Shown here: positions 18,437 to 27,870 of the stretch, in pieces
Layout of the letters: each line of letters begins with the position of its first letter
Position numbering within the stretch: the stretch's first letter is position 1
DNA from: Nocardioidaceae bacterium SCSIO 66511
Lineage (GTDB): Bacteria > Actinomycetota > Actinomycetes > Propionibacteriales > Nocardioidaceae
Reading direction: 5' to 3'
DNA length: 64,000 nucleotides
Assembly (NCBI GenBank): GCA_023100825.1
Contig: CP095846.1
Location: forward strand, 2,976,001-3,040,000
Notes under the pieces: generated by a model
Told to the model about the DNA's origin: nothing
Seen by the model: the letters and a program-made list of their open reading frames with translations, nothing else
Database searches by the model: none
Translations under genes and position numbers: made by a program

Positions 18437-19020
18437 AACAGGATCTCCAACGTGTCGCGCAGCGCGCCGACCACTCGAGGAAACGACCGCGCAACGCGTA
18501 GCAACTCGGAGGGCTGCCCGCCGCGACGTAACCAGCGTTTGAGTGCCTCGACGGCCAGGTCAGCGCCGTCGACATGACGCATCCGGAAAGCGTCGATGAT
18601 GCTGCGCTCGGCCGAATAGATACCGATCGTACGATCACCGCCGATGTCGAGTTGGTCCCGTCCGATCGCGAACGTGTCGACATCGAACCGCCGCCAACGA
18701 ACTGGTGCTCTCGTCTCGGGTGTCCACGATCCACGCGGGACGGCGACCTCAATCTCGGCAGGGATATCGTCGATGAGGTCATGGCGCACCAGAGCCGAAC
18801 GCAGGCAGATCGTCGCATCCGGCGCCTTCACCGCGATCTCGACCAGGTCCTCGTCACCCACCCAGTCGCTCTTGCGATACAGGCCACGAGCCAGCACCAC
18901 AACGTCGCCGTTGCCGATGAACCGCCGGAGCTGACGCTCGCTGACATGCTCCAACGCCTCGGAGTACCGAAACACCTCGGGCAGACTCGCGAGCAAGTCA
19001 TCAGTAGTCGGCGCTGCCAC
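18433..19020 (-). CDS. abiEi: AbiEi-type antitoxin and autorepressor
   Basis: A 195-residue protein typical of AbiEi antitoxins: an N-terminal winged helix (residues about 1-50, 'LPEVFRYSEALEHVSERQLRRFIGNGDVVVLARGLYRK') followed by the AbiEi domain ('IGIYSAERSIIDAFRMRHVDGADLAVEALKRWLRRGG'). AbiEi proteins neutralise AbiEii and repress their own promoter by binding inverted repeats. A perfect 6-3-6 palindrome lies 40 bases upstream of the start. Confidence 0.92.
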   Translation of the reverse strand: MAAPTTDDLLASLPEVFRYSEALEHVSERQLRRFIGNGDVVVLARGLYRKSDWVGDEDLVEIAVKAPDATICLRSALVRHDLIDDIPAEIEVAVPRGSWTPETRAPVRWRRFDVDTFAIGRDQLDIGGDRTIGIYSAERSIIDAFRMRHVDGADLAVEALKRWLRRGGQPSELLRVARSFPRVVGALRDTLEILL

Positions 19021-19059
19021 GGCGACCTCCCGGATTGTCGGAAACCCTCAACAGCAATA

Positions 19060-19074
19060 CCTCTAGTGTAGAGG
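19060..19074. promoter_or_regulatory. Palindrome upstream of abiEi (putative autorepressor operator)
   Basis: CCTCTA-GTG-TAGAGG is a perfect inverted repeat 40-54 bases upstream of the abiEi start. A weak minus-strand -10-like TACACT (19070-19065) lies inside it. Position and symmetry fit negative autoregulation by AbiEi, as known for characterised AbiE systems. The match is by position only. Confidence 0.65.
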
Positions 19075-19264
19075 ATTTCCTGCAGATCAGGTGGAATGCC
19101 ATGGCCGGCTTGCGCACGAGTTCGACCGCGCCAGTGTCGCCGCGCGGACGAGCATAAAGGCGTCCGCGCTCATAGCCCGATGCCCCGGCTGGACGTCGTG
19201 GCGAGCGCCTCGTGCGGGCGGATGTAGCGGTTCACGAGGACTGAGATGTCGCGGTGCCGGGTCT

Positions 19265-19384
19265 GGCGCAACAGGAGCCGTCGTCACAGCCGGCTCGTAC
19301 CTCGCCGCCTCGGGCGCAACAGGAGCCGTCGTCGCTCGGGCGCAACAGGAGCCGTCGTCACAGCCGGCTCGTACCTCGCCGCCT
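19265..19384 (+). repeat. Short direct-repeat cluster (two 46-bp copies and one partial)
   Basis: A 46-base unit occurs at 19265-19310 and 19339-19384 in identical orientation, with a truncated copy at 19311-19338 covering its first 20 or so bases. Each begins GGCGCAACAGGAGCCGTCG. The remaining sequence of the 390-base gap between abiEi and tRNA-Val shows no gene. The frames through it are repetitive shadows with compositions such as Gly-Ala-Thr-Gly-Ala-Val-Val. Confidence 0.88.
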
Positions 19385-19418
19385 GTTCCTCCTCCCGGCA
19401 TCCTGTTGCTCCACAAAC

Positions 19419-19461
19419 GACAGGAGGCCTGGAACGGCTCCGCCGTTCCAGGCCTCCTGTC
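19419..19461 (-). terminator. Strong hairpin terminator after tRNA-Val
   Basis: A perfect 19-base-pair stem (19419-19437 with 19443-19461) closes a 5-base loop CTCCG. It begins six bases beyond the 3' end of the minus-strand tRNA-Val gene. On that strand it is followed by GTTTGTGG, a modest T-rich tail. It is well placed to end the tRNA transcript. Confidence 0.85.
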
Positions 19462-19466
19462 TGATG

Positions 19467-19538
19467 TGGGCGCAACAGGATTTGAACCTGTGACCGCCTG
19501 CTTGTAAGGCAGGTGCTCTACCGCTGAGCTATACGCCC
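19467..19538 (-). tRNA. tRNA-Val (anticodon TAC)
   Basis: The minus strand folds into a complete cloverleaf: acceptor GGGCGTA pairs with TGCGCCC, a D-arm with AGCTCAGCGGTAGAGC, anticodon stem CCTGC/GCAGG with loop CTTACAA (anticodon TAC, reading GTA), and a T-arm with GGTTCAAATCC. The discriminator is A. The CCA end is not encoded. The first 13 bases of the minus-strand 3' segment resemble the start of the repeat units at 19265-19384. Confidence 0.96.
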
Positions 19539-19593
19539 CTTGCTACGGCGCACTACCCTACCCGGTCGATGCGCAAGCCGTATGCAGACATGG

Positions 19594-19633
19594 GTTGTGG
19601 CCGCCGGCGTCTCGGGTCACCAGCGGCCACAAC
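19594..19633. repeat. Inverted repeat in the tRNA-Val/ahpE gap
   Basis: GTTGTGGCCGC (19594-19604) and its complement GCGGCCACAAC (19623-19633) form an 11-base-pair stem with an 18-base loop. A related CAGCGGCCACA recurs at 19725-19735, close to the ahpE stop. The role is unknown; a terminator or regulatory hairpin is possible. The rest of this 214-base gap shows no gene. Confidence 0.5.
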
Positions 19634-19752
19634 GAGGATTACACTACCGTGAGTCACGCAGAACGCCAATACGTTTCCGGCACATTTTCAGACCGATTTT
19701 GGTCGATCCACGGATCGCGCCGAGTCAGCGGCCACAGTCGGATGAAATCGTT

Positions 19753-20208
19753 TCAGACCGCCGCGAGCGCCTTCGCGTACTCATCGACGTCACGGGCGTC
19801 GGGAAGACCGTTCTCGACCTTCCAGCGCACGACGCCCTCGCGGTCGATGACGTAGGTGCCACGCAGCGCACAACCCTTCTCCTCGTCGAAGTTGCCGTAG
19901 GCCTTCGCCACCTCGCCGTGCGGCCAGAAGTCGCTGAGCAGCGGGTACGAAAGCCCCTCGGCATCGGCGAACGCACGCAGGCTGAACATCGGGTCGCAGG
20001 AGACCGCGAGCAGTGCGACGTCGTCGTTGTCGAAGTCGGGAAGCCGATCGCGAAGGGTGCACAGCTCTCCAGTGCAGATGCCGGAGAACGCGAACGGGTA
20101 GAACACGAGCACAACGGCCTTCGAACCGCGGTAGTCGCTCAGCGAAACCTGCTCGCCGTGCTGGTTCGCGAGAGTGAAGTCCGGTGCCTGCTCGCCGATC
20201 TGGGTCAT
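19753..20208 (-). CDS. ahpE: Peroxiredoxin, AhpE-type
   Basis: A 151-residue thiol peroxidase. The active-site block 'FYPFAFSGICTGELC' puts the peroxidatic cysteine at Cys45, within the T/S-x-x-C environment of the AhpE class. A second Cys at 50 could help resolve the sulfenic acid. 'PDFTLANQHGEQVSLSDYRG' is the family N-terminus. The ATG overlaps the stop of the acyl-CoA ligase gene by four bases. In Mycobacterium tuberculosis ahpE also stands next to a DUF3052 gene and near aceE, supporting the assignment. Confidence 0.93.
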   Translation of the reverse strand: MTQIGEQAPDFTLANQHGEQVSLSDYRGSKAVVLVFYPFAFSGICTGELCTLRDRLPDFDNDDVALLAVSCDPMFSLRAFADAEGLSYPLLSDFWPHGEVAKAYGNFDEEKGCALRGTYVIDREGVVRWKVENGLPDARDVDEYAKALAAV

Positions 20209-21800
20209 GCCAACTCCTTTTTGAGAATCTTGCCCGTCGCGTTGCGCGGGAGTGCTGCCACGAAGCGTACGTCGCGGGGCACCTTGTACCGCGCGAGGTT
20301 CTCCTTGACGTGCTGACGTACGTCGTCTTCGCTCAGCGTCACATCCGACCGGGTCGCGACGTACGCGCTCAGCCGCTGCCCGAACTCGTCGTCGGCGACC
20401 CCCACGACCGCGACCTCGAGTACGCCGTCGATGCGCATCAAACAGTCCTCGACCTCCTGCGGGAAGACGTTCTCGCCGCCCGAGACGATCATGTCGTCGT
20501 CACGGCCCTCGACGAACAACAAGCCGTCATCCATCCGACCGACGTCACCGGTCGCCATCGCCTCCCCGATGGTCTGTTTGCCCCCTCCACCCGTGTAGCC
20601 CTCGAACAGCATCGAGTTCGACACGAAGACGCGGCCCGTCTGACCGTCGGGCACCTCATTGTCGTCGTCGCCGTACAGACGTACGTCGGTACCGACCGGC
20701 GCGCGACCGGCGGTTCCCGGATGCGAGCGAAGCTCCGCCGGCGTTGCGATCGTCACCCAGGCGCACTCGGTCGAACCGTACGTGTTGTAGAGGTTGTCGC
20801 CGAACGCGTTCATCCACTCGAGCGCGACATCGCCCGGCAGCGCCGATCCGCTCGCGGCGACGATACCGACCCCGGACAGGTCGTACGAAGCGCGACGGTG
20901 CTCGGGCAACGCGAGCGTGCGTTGCAGCATCACCGGCACCACCACCGCGGCGTCACACGAGTTGTGCTGCAAGGTGGCGAGGAAGTCCTCCGGGTCGAAC
21001 CGTCGTCGTAAAACCAGCGTCGAGCCGACCAGCATGCCGAGGTTCAGGTGCCCCCAGCCCCAGGTGTGGAACAGCGGTGCAGCGATGTGCACCGTCATCC
21101 GATGGCGAAGCGGGATGCGCGAGACGAGCGCGGCCCCCGCGCCGAGACTGCCCGCTCCCCTGCTCGCGCCCTTCGGCGTACCGGTCGTACCCGAGGTGAG
21201 AATCGTCGAGCGTCCGCGGCGCCGGGGTGGTTTTCGGTCGGCGCCGGAGCCGTCTCTTATCAGCGCCTCGACGGTCGTAGCGTCGGAGTCGACGTCTGCC
21301 TCGGTCCACGCGCGTACGCCGGTCACACCCGGATCGACATCGGCGAGCTGAGCTGCGAACTCGTCGTCGAAGATGACGACGCGCGGCCGAATCCGGTCGA
21401 GCACCTCGGTGATCTGCGGCCCTGAGAACGCCGTGTTGAGGTACAGGACGTCGGCACCGAGCCGGTTGACCGCAACCGTCGCTTCGATGAACCACCGGTG
21501 GTTACGGCACATGAGCGCGACGCCATCGCCTTCGGCGACACCGAGTCGGGCGAGCGAGTCGGCCAACGCGTTCGCGTCGCGGTGCAACTCGCCGAACGTA
21601 CGCGAACCGGCGTCATCGATGACTGCGGTCTCGTCCGGATAGCGGGCCGCGAGGGTTGAGTACCCGCCGGCGAAGCCCATGCCCCACCGAACGAGCGAGG
21701 ACGCCATCTCATACAGGGTGCGCGGGCCGTACAACTGCACGATCCGCGTGGCTGCCAGCGCCTTGATCGAGCGAGCAAGGACGAGCGGTCGACTTTCCAT
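20205..21800 (-). CDS. Long-chain fatty acid-CoA ligase (AMP-binding, FadD-type)
   Basis: A 531-residue adenylate-forming enzyme that activates fatty acids to acyl-CoA by way of acyl-AMP. The P-loop motif 'ILTSGTTGTPKGA' (about residue 205), 'NTYGSTECAW', 'ATGDVGRMDDGLLFVEGRDDDMIVSGGENVFPQEVE' and the C-terminal catalytic lysine region 'PRNATGKILKKEL' are all present. ATG 21800 follows a GGGAG site; an upstream in-frame TTG would add nine residues without such a site. Translationally coupled to ahpE. Confidence 0.92.
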   Translation of the reverse strand: MESRPLVLARSIKALAATRIVQLYGPRTLYEMASSLVRWGMGFAGGYSTLAARYPDETAVIDDAGSRTFGELHRDANALADSLARLGVAEGDGVALMCRNHRWFIEATVAVNRLGADVLYLNTAFSGPQITEVLDRIRPRVVIFDDEFAAQLADVDPGVTGVRAWTEADVDSDATTVEALIRDGSGADRKPPRRRGRSTILTSGTTGTPKGASRGAGSLGAGAALVSRIPLRHRMTVHIAAPLFHTWGWGHLNLGMLVGSTLVLRRRFDPEDFLATLQHNSCDAAVVVPVMLQRTLALPEHRRASYDLSGVGIVAASGSALPGDVALEWMNAFGDNLYNTYGSTECAWVTIATPAELRSHPGTAGRAPVGTDVRLYGDDDNEVPDGQTGRVFVSNSMLFEGYTGGGGKQTIGEAMATGDVGRMDDGLLFVEGRDDDMIVSGGENVFPQEVEDCLMRIDGVLEVAVVGVADDEFGQRLSAYVATRSDVTLSEDDVRQHVKENLARYKVPRDVRFVAALPRNATGKILKKELA

Positions 21801-21850
21801 GACGCTCCCGGTGATCGAAAGGTGCAACTACGAGTTACACCTGCACCAGG

Positions 21851-22288
21851 TTAGCGCCGAGATCCAGGAGCCGACTTAGGGGTCACGAGCTTGGTAGCAG
21901 CCCAGTCGTTACCGGCGGACTGTGTCGTTGTCGTTGCCAGCCCGGCGACCGGCGCCGCCTCGGCGATATCGGTGTTGTCGACGTAGCCCGGGCGTCCCAC
22001 CTTGGGCGTGAGCAGATAGATGGCACCGCCCTCGACGAGATCGGTCAAGGCGTCGACAAGGGAGTCGACCAGGTCCTCGTCGCCGTCACGCCACCACAGC
22101 AATACGGAGTCGACCACATTGCCGTAGTCGTCGTACACCAGCTCGTGGCCCGTGTGCTTCTCGACGGCTTCACGCAGCTCGTCGTCGACGTCGTCGTCCC
22201 ACCCCAGCTCCTGCACCACGGTGTCGGACTCGAAGCCGAGCCGTCCCGCAATCACAGTGCTGTCCGCGTCGTCCGCGGTCGCGCTCAC
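21851..22288 (-). CDS. DUF3052 domain protein
   Basis: A 145-residue acidic protein of the actinobacterial DUF3052 family: 'RLGFESDTVVQELGWDDDVDDELREAVEKHTGHELVYDD', 'VDSVLLWWRDGDEDLVDSLVDAL' and 'GAIYLLTPKVGRPGYVDNTDIAEAAPVAGL'. GTG 22288 follows an excellent AAGGAGG site and is preferred to upstream in-frame starts. It stands between ahpE/fadD and aceE as in mycobacteria, divergent from aceE. Function unknown; the family resembles a CheY-like fold with a conserved acidic surface. Confidence 0.9.
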   Translation of the reverse strand: MSATADDADSTVIAGRLGFESDTVVQELGWDDDVDDELREAVEKHTGHELVYDDYGNVVDSVLLWWRDGDEDLVDSLVDALTDLVEGGAIYLLTPKVGRPGYVDNTDIAEAAPVAGLATTTTQSAGNDWAATKLVTPKSAPGSRR

Positions 22289-22506
22289 CAATTCCTCCTT
22301 CGTCGCGAGCCGGTCGGTTGACCGGTTCCGTGGAGACACCATAGTGCTTATGGGCGCCATCAATGCCACCGAATCGACAGATGAGTCCGGATCGCGATCA
22401 TCCGGCTACTGAAAAGTACGCATCCCTCCGCGTGAAACGCCTACGGCCCGGTGACAAGATGGACAGTGCCTCACCACAGTGGGCACCTGATGAAGGAAGG
22501 AACACC

Positions 22507-25272
22507 GTGGCCTCCACACCCGAGCGACGCCCTGCGGTCATCCACGAGGGACTGCCGACCCAGCTGCCCGACATCGACCCCGACGAGACCCAGGAATGGC
22601 TCGACTCGCTCGACGCACTCGTCGACGAACGAGGCCGCGACCGTGCTCGTTACGTGATGCTCAAGCTGCTCGAGCGATCGCGAGAGAACAAGGTCGGTGT
22701 TCCCGCACTGCGCAGCACCGACTACATCAACACCATCCCACCCGAGAGCGAACCGTGGTTTCCCGGTGACGAGTACGTCGAGCGGCGCATCCGCGCGTAC
22801 ATCCGGTGGAACGCCGCCGCGATGGTCTCGCGCGCGAACCGTCCCGGGCTCGGAGTCGGCGGCCACATCGCCACCTACCAGTCGGCGGCCAGCCTGTACG
22901 AGGTCGGCTTCAACCACTTCTTCCGCGGTAAGGACCACCCCGGCGGCGGCGACCAGGTCTTCATCCAGGGTCACGCATCACCGGGCATCTATGCGCGCGC
23001 GTACCTCGAGGGTCGCCTGAACGAAGACCACCTCAGCCGCTTCCGCCAGGAGGTCTCGCACGGTGTCGGCGAGGGATTGTCGTCGTACCCGCACCCGCGC
23101 CTGATGCCGGGCTTCTGGGAGTTCCCGACGGTGTCGATGGGGCAGGGTGCGATCAACTCGATCTACCAGGCGCGGTTCAACCGCTACCTGATGCACCGCG
23201 GCATCAAGGACACCAGCCAGCAACACGTATGGGCGTTCCTCGGCGACGGCGAGATGGGTGAGCCGGAGTCGCTCGGCGCGATCGGCGTTGCGGCGCGCGA
23301 GGAGCTCGACAACCTCACGTTCGTCATCAACTGCAACCTGCAGCAGCTCGACGGCCCCGTACGCGGCAACGGCAAGATCATCCAGGAGCTGGAGTCGACG
23401 TTCCGCGGTGCCGGCTGGAACGTCGTCAAGGTCATCTGGGGTCGCGAGTGGGACGACCTGCTCGCCCGCGATGTCGACGGCGTACTCGTGAACCAGATGA
23501 ACCGCACTCCCGACGGTCAGTTCCAGACGTACGCGGTCGAAGACGGCTCGTACGCACGCGAGCACTTCTTCGGTGCTGATCCCCGACTGCTGAAGATGGT
23601 CGAGCACCTCACCGACGACGACATCTCGAAGCTGCCCCGGGGCGGACACGACTATCGCAAGGTCTACTCGGCCTTCAAGGCCGCGACCGAGCACACCGGT
23701 CAGCCGACGGTGATCCTCGCCCAGTCGATCAAGGGCTGGACGATCGATGCGCTCGAGGCACGTAACGCCACCCACCAGATGAAGAAGCTGACCAAGGACG
23801 ATCTGAAGAAGTTCCGTGACCGGTTGTTCCTGCCGATCGACGACAGGGCGATCGACGAGTCCGACGTCGCACCGTTCTTCCACCCGGGCCAGGACAACGA
23901 CGAGATCCAGTACATGCTCGAGCGGCGCCGCCAGCTCGGCGGGCCGGTGCCGGAGCGCCGAGTCGACCCGACGCCGGTGAAGCTGCCCGGCGATCCCGTG
24001 TACGCCGAGCTCAAGGGTGGCTCGGGCAAGCAGCAGATCGCCACGACGATGGCATTCGTACGTCTGCTGCGCGATCTGATGAAGGACCCCGAGATCGGTC
24101 ACCGCATCGTCCCGATCGCACCCGACGAGTTCCGCACCTTCGGCATGGACTCGATGTTCCCGACGGCCAAGGTCTACAGCCCGCACGGCCAACGGTACGA
24201 ATCCGTCGACCGCAAGCTCCTCCTTGCGTACAAGGAGTCTGACAAGGGTCAGCTCCTGCACGAGGGCATCAGCGAGCTCGGCGCGATGGGCTCGGCGATC
24301 GCCGCCGGCACCTCGTACGCCACTCACGGCGAGCCGATGATCCCGGTCTACATCTTCTACTCGATGTTCGGTTTCCAGCGCACCGGCGACTGGATGTACG
24401 CGATCGGCGACCAGCTCGGGCGCGGGTTCCTGATCGGCGCGACCGCCGGGCGTACGACGCTGACCGGCGAGGGGCTACAGCACGCCGACGGCCACTCGCC
24501 GCTCCTCGCCCGCACCAACCCCGCCGTCGTGCATTACGACCCGGCTTGGGGCTTCGAGATCAGCCATATCGTCAAACGCGGCCTCGAGCGCATGTACGGC
24601 TCGACCGACGAACACCCGCACGGCGAAGACGTCGTCTACTACATGACGGCCTACAACGAGCCGGTCGTGCAGCCGCCGGAGCCCGACGACCTCGACGTCG
24701 ACGGCTTGCTCAAGGGCGCGTACCGCTACCAGCCCGCACCCGACCTCTCCGCCGAAGCGCCGAAGGCGCAGATCCTGGCATCCGGGGTCGGCCTACCGTG
24801 GGCACTCGAAGCGCAGCAGGTGCTCGCCGATGAGTACTCCGTCGCGGCCGAGGTGTGGTCGGTCACGTCATGGAACGAGCTCGCCAACGAGGCGACCGAC
24901 GTCGAGTCGTGGAACCTCAACCATCCGGACGAGGAAGCGCGTACCCCGTACATCACCTCCGCGCTCGCGGATGCGACCGGGCCGACGATCGCCGTCAGCG
25001 ACTACATGCGGGCCGTACCCGACCAGATCGCGCGGTGGGTTCCGACCGCGTACCAGTCCCTCGGCACCGACGGGTACGGCTTTGCCGACACCCGAGCGGC
25101 CGCCCGGCGGTACTTCCAGGTCGACACCTCCTCGATCGTCGTGGCGACCCTCGAGACACTTGCCGCGGAGGGCAAGGTCAGTGTCGAGACCGCCACGAAG
25201 GCGTACCGCGATCTGCGCATCGACGACCCCACGGCGGTTGCGGACGTACCGCAGGAGGGTGCAGACGCCTGA
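22507..25272 (+). CDS. aceE: Pyruvate dehydrogenase E1 component, homodimeric
   Basis: A 921-residue thiamine-diphosphate enzyme that decarboxylates pyruvate and acetylates the E2 lipoyl domain. Length and motifs match the single-chain AceE class: '[31 protein letters not shown]', the ThDP motif '[32 protein letters not shown]', and '[20 protein letters not shown]' in the second half. GTG 22507 follows AAGGAAGG and gives the standard '[24 protein letters not shown]' N-terminus. The E2 and E3 genes are not in the window. Confidence 0.97.
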   Translation: MASTPERRPAVIHEGLPTQLPDIDPDETQEWLDSLDALVDERGRDRARYVMLKLLERSRENKVGVPALRSTDYINTIPPESEPWFPGDEYVERRIRAYIRWNAAAMVSRANRPGLGVGGHIATYQSAASLYEVGFNHFFRGKDHPGGGDQVFIQGHASPGIYARAYLEGRLNEDHLSRFRQEVSHGVGEGLSSYPHPRLMPGFWEFPTVSMGQGAINSIYQARFNRYLMHRGIKDTSQQHVWAFLGDGEMGEPESLGAIGVAAREELDNLTFVINCNLQQLDGPVRGNGKIIQELESTFRGAGWNVVKVIWGREWDDLLARDVDGVLVNQMNRTPDGQFQTYAVEDGSYAREHFFGADPRLLKMVEHLTDDDISKLPRGGHDYRKVYSAFKAATEHTGQPTVILAQSIKGWTIDALEARNATHQMKKLTKDDLKKFRDRLFLPIDDRAIDESDVAPFFHPGQDNDEIQYMLERRRQLGGPVPERRVDPTPVKLPGDPVYAELKGGSGKQQIATTMAFVRLLRDLMKDPEIGHRIVPIAPDEFRTFGMDSMFPTAKVYSPHGQRYESVDRKLLLAYKESDKGQLLHEGISELGAMGSAIAAGTSYATHGEPMIPVYIFYSMFGFQRTGDWMYAIGDQLGRGFLIGATAGRTTLTGEGLQHADGHSPLLARTNPAVVHYDPAWGFEISHIVKRGLERMYGSTDEHPHGEDVVYYMTAYNEPVVQPPEPDDLDVDGLLKGAYRYQPAPDLSAEAPKAQILASGVGLPWALEAQQVLADEYSVAAEVWSVTSWNELANEATDVESWNLNHPDEEARTPYITSALADATGPTIAVSDYMRAVPDQIARWVPTAYQSLGTDGYGFADTRAAARRYFQVDTSSIVVATLETLAAEGKVSVETATKAYRDLRIDDPTAVADVPQEGADA

Positions 25273-25466
25273 TCCCGGTTCTCGTCGCGGGTCACCTGCT
25301 CCCACCGGGCGGCCCCGATCCGACCCCAGCCGCTGAAGTGTGCGGGCCGACGGCGACGAGACTGGGAGGAGCGAGCGGTGGCGCGCGGAATCGCGTGACC
25401 TTGTGAGCAGCGTCGCGATAACCGGATGGACGTTCAGGGGACACACACGGTTAAGATGGTGACTTC

Positions 25467-26654
25467 ATGCTCGAATCGCCACCATCGCCCGCTGACACCA
25501 CGAACCCGTCTCCAGGTCGTGGTGTCATGCAGCGTGTGCTGAGCGGATTGCGGGCGTGGCCGTACACCTTCATCGTGGCGTTCTCGATCCTGTCCGCGTT
25601 GCTCGCCATTGTCGTCGCCGCTCGACTCGATCGCCCGATCAGTGATCCGGAGGGCTTCCTCGGCCCGGCGTACGTCCGACTCCCGCTGATCGGGCTGTTC
25701 ATGTTGGCCGCCGATGTCGTGCCGCGCGGGTTCGCCCGGGCGTACCGCACAGTCACGCAGACCCGCACGTACGTCGGCGTACGCGGCAAGCTGGCCGCGG
25801 CGTTCTGGTCCTGCGCACGGGTTGTGCCCGACACGCTCGCCGTGCTTCGCGAGCACTGGTCATGGAAACGCGTCGGCTACGTCATGGCCGGGCTGATCAC
25901 CTTCTACACCTGCTACGTCAGCTACCGGAATCTCAAAAGCTTCCTGCCGCTGATCACCGACCGCAACTACGACAGCCAGCTCGACCAGATCGACGCGTTC
26001 TTGTCGTTCGGCACCCGGCCGAGCCTGTTCCTGCACGACATCCTCGGCACCGACATCGCGGCGCACATCCTCGCGTACTGGTACATCAGCTACCTGCCGC
26101 TCAACGTCCTGATCCTCGGCGCGATGGTGGCCTGGAGCAAAGACCTCGGCCGAGGTGCATGGGCCGCGACCGCGCTGAGCCTGAACTGGATGCTCGGCGT
26201 GGCCAGTTACTACGCGCTGCCGACCCTCGGCCCCGGCATCGCCTACCCGTCGTACATCTGGGAGCTCGACGACAACAGCGCGTCGACTCTGCAGCATGCC
26301 CTGACGATGAGCCGCAACCAGTTCGTCAGCGATTTGAACGACCCGTCCCTTTCCCAAGGCGTCGCCGGCTTCGCCTCGTTGCACGTCTCTGTCGTCCTGA
26401 CGGTGTGTCTGCTGTTCCACCAGTCCGGGATTTCGCGATGGCTCTGCAACGTCGCGTGGATCTACCTCGTCGGCACCGTGCTGGCGACCCTGTACTTCGG
26501 CTGGCACTACATCCTCGATGACATCGGCGGCGCCGCGATCGCGTTCGCGGCGGTCTGGATCGGCGCCAAGGTGACCAGGCAACCGACCCGGAGAAGCGAG
26601 AACCTCAAACGCGCAGGCCCGCCCGCGGAGACCGTCGAAGCGTCTCGCGAGTAG
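25467..26654 (+). CDS. PAP2-superfamily membrane protein (phosphatase/inositolphosphotransferase-like)
   Basis: A 395-residue polytopic membrane protein with about six to eight hydrophobic segments. The C-terminal half contains 'GFASLHVSVVLTVCLLF' and 'GWHYILDDIGGAAIAFA', the H...H-x-x-x-D catalytic pair of the PAP2/AUR1-like branch. 'YISYLPLNVLILGAMV' and 'YALPTLGPGIAYPS' are also typical of that branch. Members dephosphorylate lipid phosphates or transfer phospho-headgroups at the outer membrane face. It stands between aceE and the fab regulator and may be cotranscribed with the latter (4-base gap). Substrate unknown. The 190 bases upstream show no further gene. Confidence 0.82.
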   Translation: MLESPPSPADTTNPSPGRGVMQRVLSGLRAWPYTFIVAFSILSALLAIVVAARLDRPISDPEGFLGPAYVRLPLIGLFMLAADVVPRGFARAYRTVTQTRTYVGVRGKLAAAFWSCARVVPDTLAVLREHWSWKRVGYVMAGLITFYTCYVSYRNLKSFLPLITDRNYDSQLDQIDAFLSFGTRPSLFLHDILGTDIAAHILAYWYISYLPLNVLILGAMVAWSKDLGRGAWAATALSLNWMLGVASYYALPTLGPGIAYPSYIWELDDNSASTLQHALTMSRNQFVSDLNDPSLSQGVAGFASLHVSVVLTVCLLFHQSGISRWLCNVAWIYLVGTVLATLYFGWHYILDDIGGAAIAFAAVWIGAKVTRQPTRRSENLKRAGPPAETVEASRE

Positions 26655-26658
26655 CGAT

Positions 26659-27825
26659 ATGAGCGGGCGTTCGAGAGCCGAGCTCGCCGCCGTCCTGAAC
26701 CGTTCGGTCGGAGACCTGACCACCGCGGCCGTGGCGGCGATGGAGCGCACCTACCCGTGGTTCCACGAGCTCAACGCGGAGAATCGATCGTGGATCAGTT
26801 CGGTCGCACACTCCGGCATCATGGCGTTCATCGAGTGGTTCCGAGATCCCACCGGTCAGCAGCCGGTCCCGAACATCTTCTCGGTCGCGCCCGACGCATT
26901 GGCGAATGTCGTGAGCTTGCAGCAGACCGTCGCCTTGGTACGTACGACGATCAGCATCGTCGACGCGCGCGCGGATGACATCTGCGGACCCGCCGACGGC
27001 GCGACGGTACGTTCGGCGGTCGCGTGGTACGCGAGCGAGGTCGCCTTCGATGCCGCCGAGGTGTACGCCCGGGCGGCCGAATCCCGCGGCGCCTGGGATG
27101 CCCGACTCGAGGCGCTCGTCGTCGACACCGTGCTGCGCGGTGACACCGACGAGACTCTCGGCTCACGTGCGGCCGCTCTCGGCTGGACGGCAACGGGCGA
27201 GGTCATCGTCGCGATGGGTCCACCGCCTCGGCCGAACCTCGGGCTCGCCGCCGAGGCCGTGATCGCCAACGTACGCAAAGCGGGCCGTCGTCTCGGTGTC
27301 GACGTGATGTGCTCGGTGCAGGGCGAGCGACTCGTGGTCATCCTCGGCGGCCGGGGTGATCTCGACAAGGCGGCCGCGAGGCTGAGCGATGAGTTCGGAC
27401 CCGGCCCGGTGATCGTCGGGCCGCGGGTGAGCGACCTGCGCGCCGCCACCGCATCGGCACGATCGGCCGCCGCCGCACTGAGAGCCGCTCCCGGTTGGCC
27501 CGACGCACCGCGACCCGTGCACGCCGACGAGCTGCTCGCCGAGCGCGCGTTGTCCGGTGACGGCCATGCCCGGCGCGCGCTGGTCGACGATGTGTACCTC
27601 CCACTGCGCGCCGGCGACGGTGTGCTGCTGCAGACGGTCGCCGCCTTCGTCGAATCCGGTTGCTCGGTCGAGGCCACCGCTCGGCATCTGTACGTACACC
27701 CCAACACCGTCCGCTACCGGCTGCGCAAAACGGCGTCCGTCACCGGACTCGATCCGCTCTCGGCCCGCGACTCGTACACGCTGCGAATCGCGATCACGCT
27801 GGGCAGGCTCCGCTCGGACGACTAG
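26659..27825 (+). CDS. fasR: PucR-type regulator upstream of fab genes (FasR-like)
   Basis: A 388-residue regulator. The C-terminal PucR-type helix-turn-helix is clear at about 325-385: 'DGVLLQTVAAFVESGCSVEATARHLYVHPNTVRYRLRKTASVTGLDP'. The N-terminal two thirds is a helical sensing region followed by a GGDEF-like degenerate domain ('LVVILGGRGDLDKAAARL'). In Streptomyces coelicolor the regulator in the same position activates fabDHPF (FasR), and mycobacteria have a homologue just upstream of fabD. The symbol is given on this synteny. A near-palindrome lies between it and fabD. Confidence 0.85.
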   Translation: MSGRSRAELAAVLNRSVGDLTTAAVAAMERTYPWFHELNAENRSWISSVAHSGIMAFIEWFRDPTGQQPVPNIFSVAPDALANVVSLQQTVALVRTTISIVDARADDICGPADGATVRSAVAWYASEVAFDAAEVYARAAESRGAWDARLEALVVDTVLRGDTDETLGSRAAALGWTATGEVIVAMGPPPRPNLGLAAEAVIANVRKAGRRLGVDVMCSVQGERLVVILGGRGDLDKAAARLSDEFGPGPVIVGPRVSDLRAATASARSAAAALRAAPGWPDAPRPVHADELLAERALSGDGHARRALVDDVYLPLRAGDGVLLQTVAAFVESGCSVEATARHLYVHPNTVRYRLRKTASVTGLDPLSARDSYTLRIAITLGRLRSDD

Positions 27826-27870
27826 TGCCCTGCACTAGCTGGGCAGGAGCGGACACCCGCAATCGCGACG

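Noticed and set aside
19265-19384. Possible CRISPR array
   Set aside because: Only two full units and one partial are present, the unit is 46 bases and nearly contiguous, there are no unique spacers of constant length, and no cas genes are nearby.
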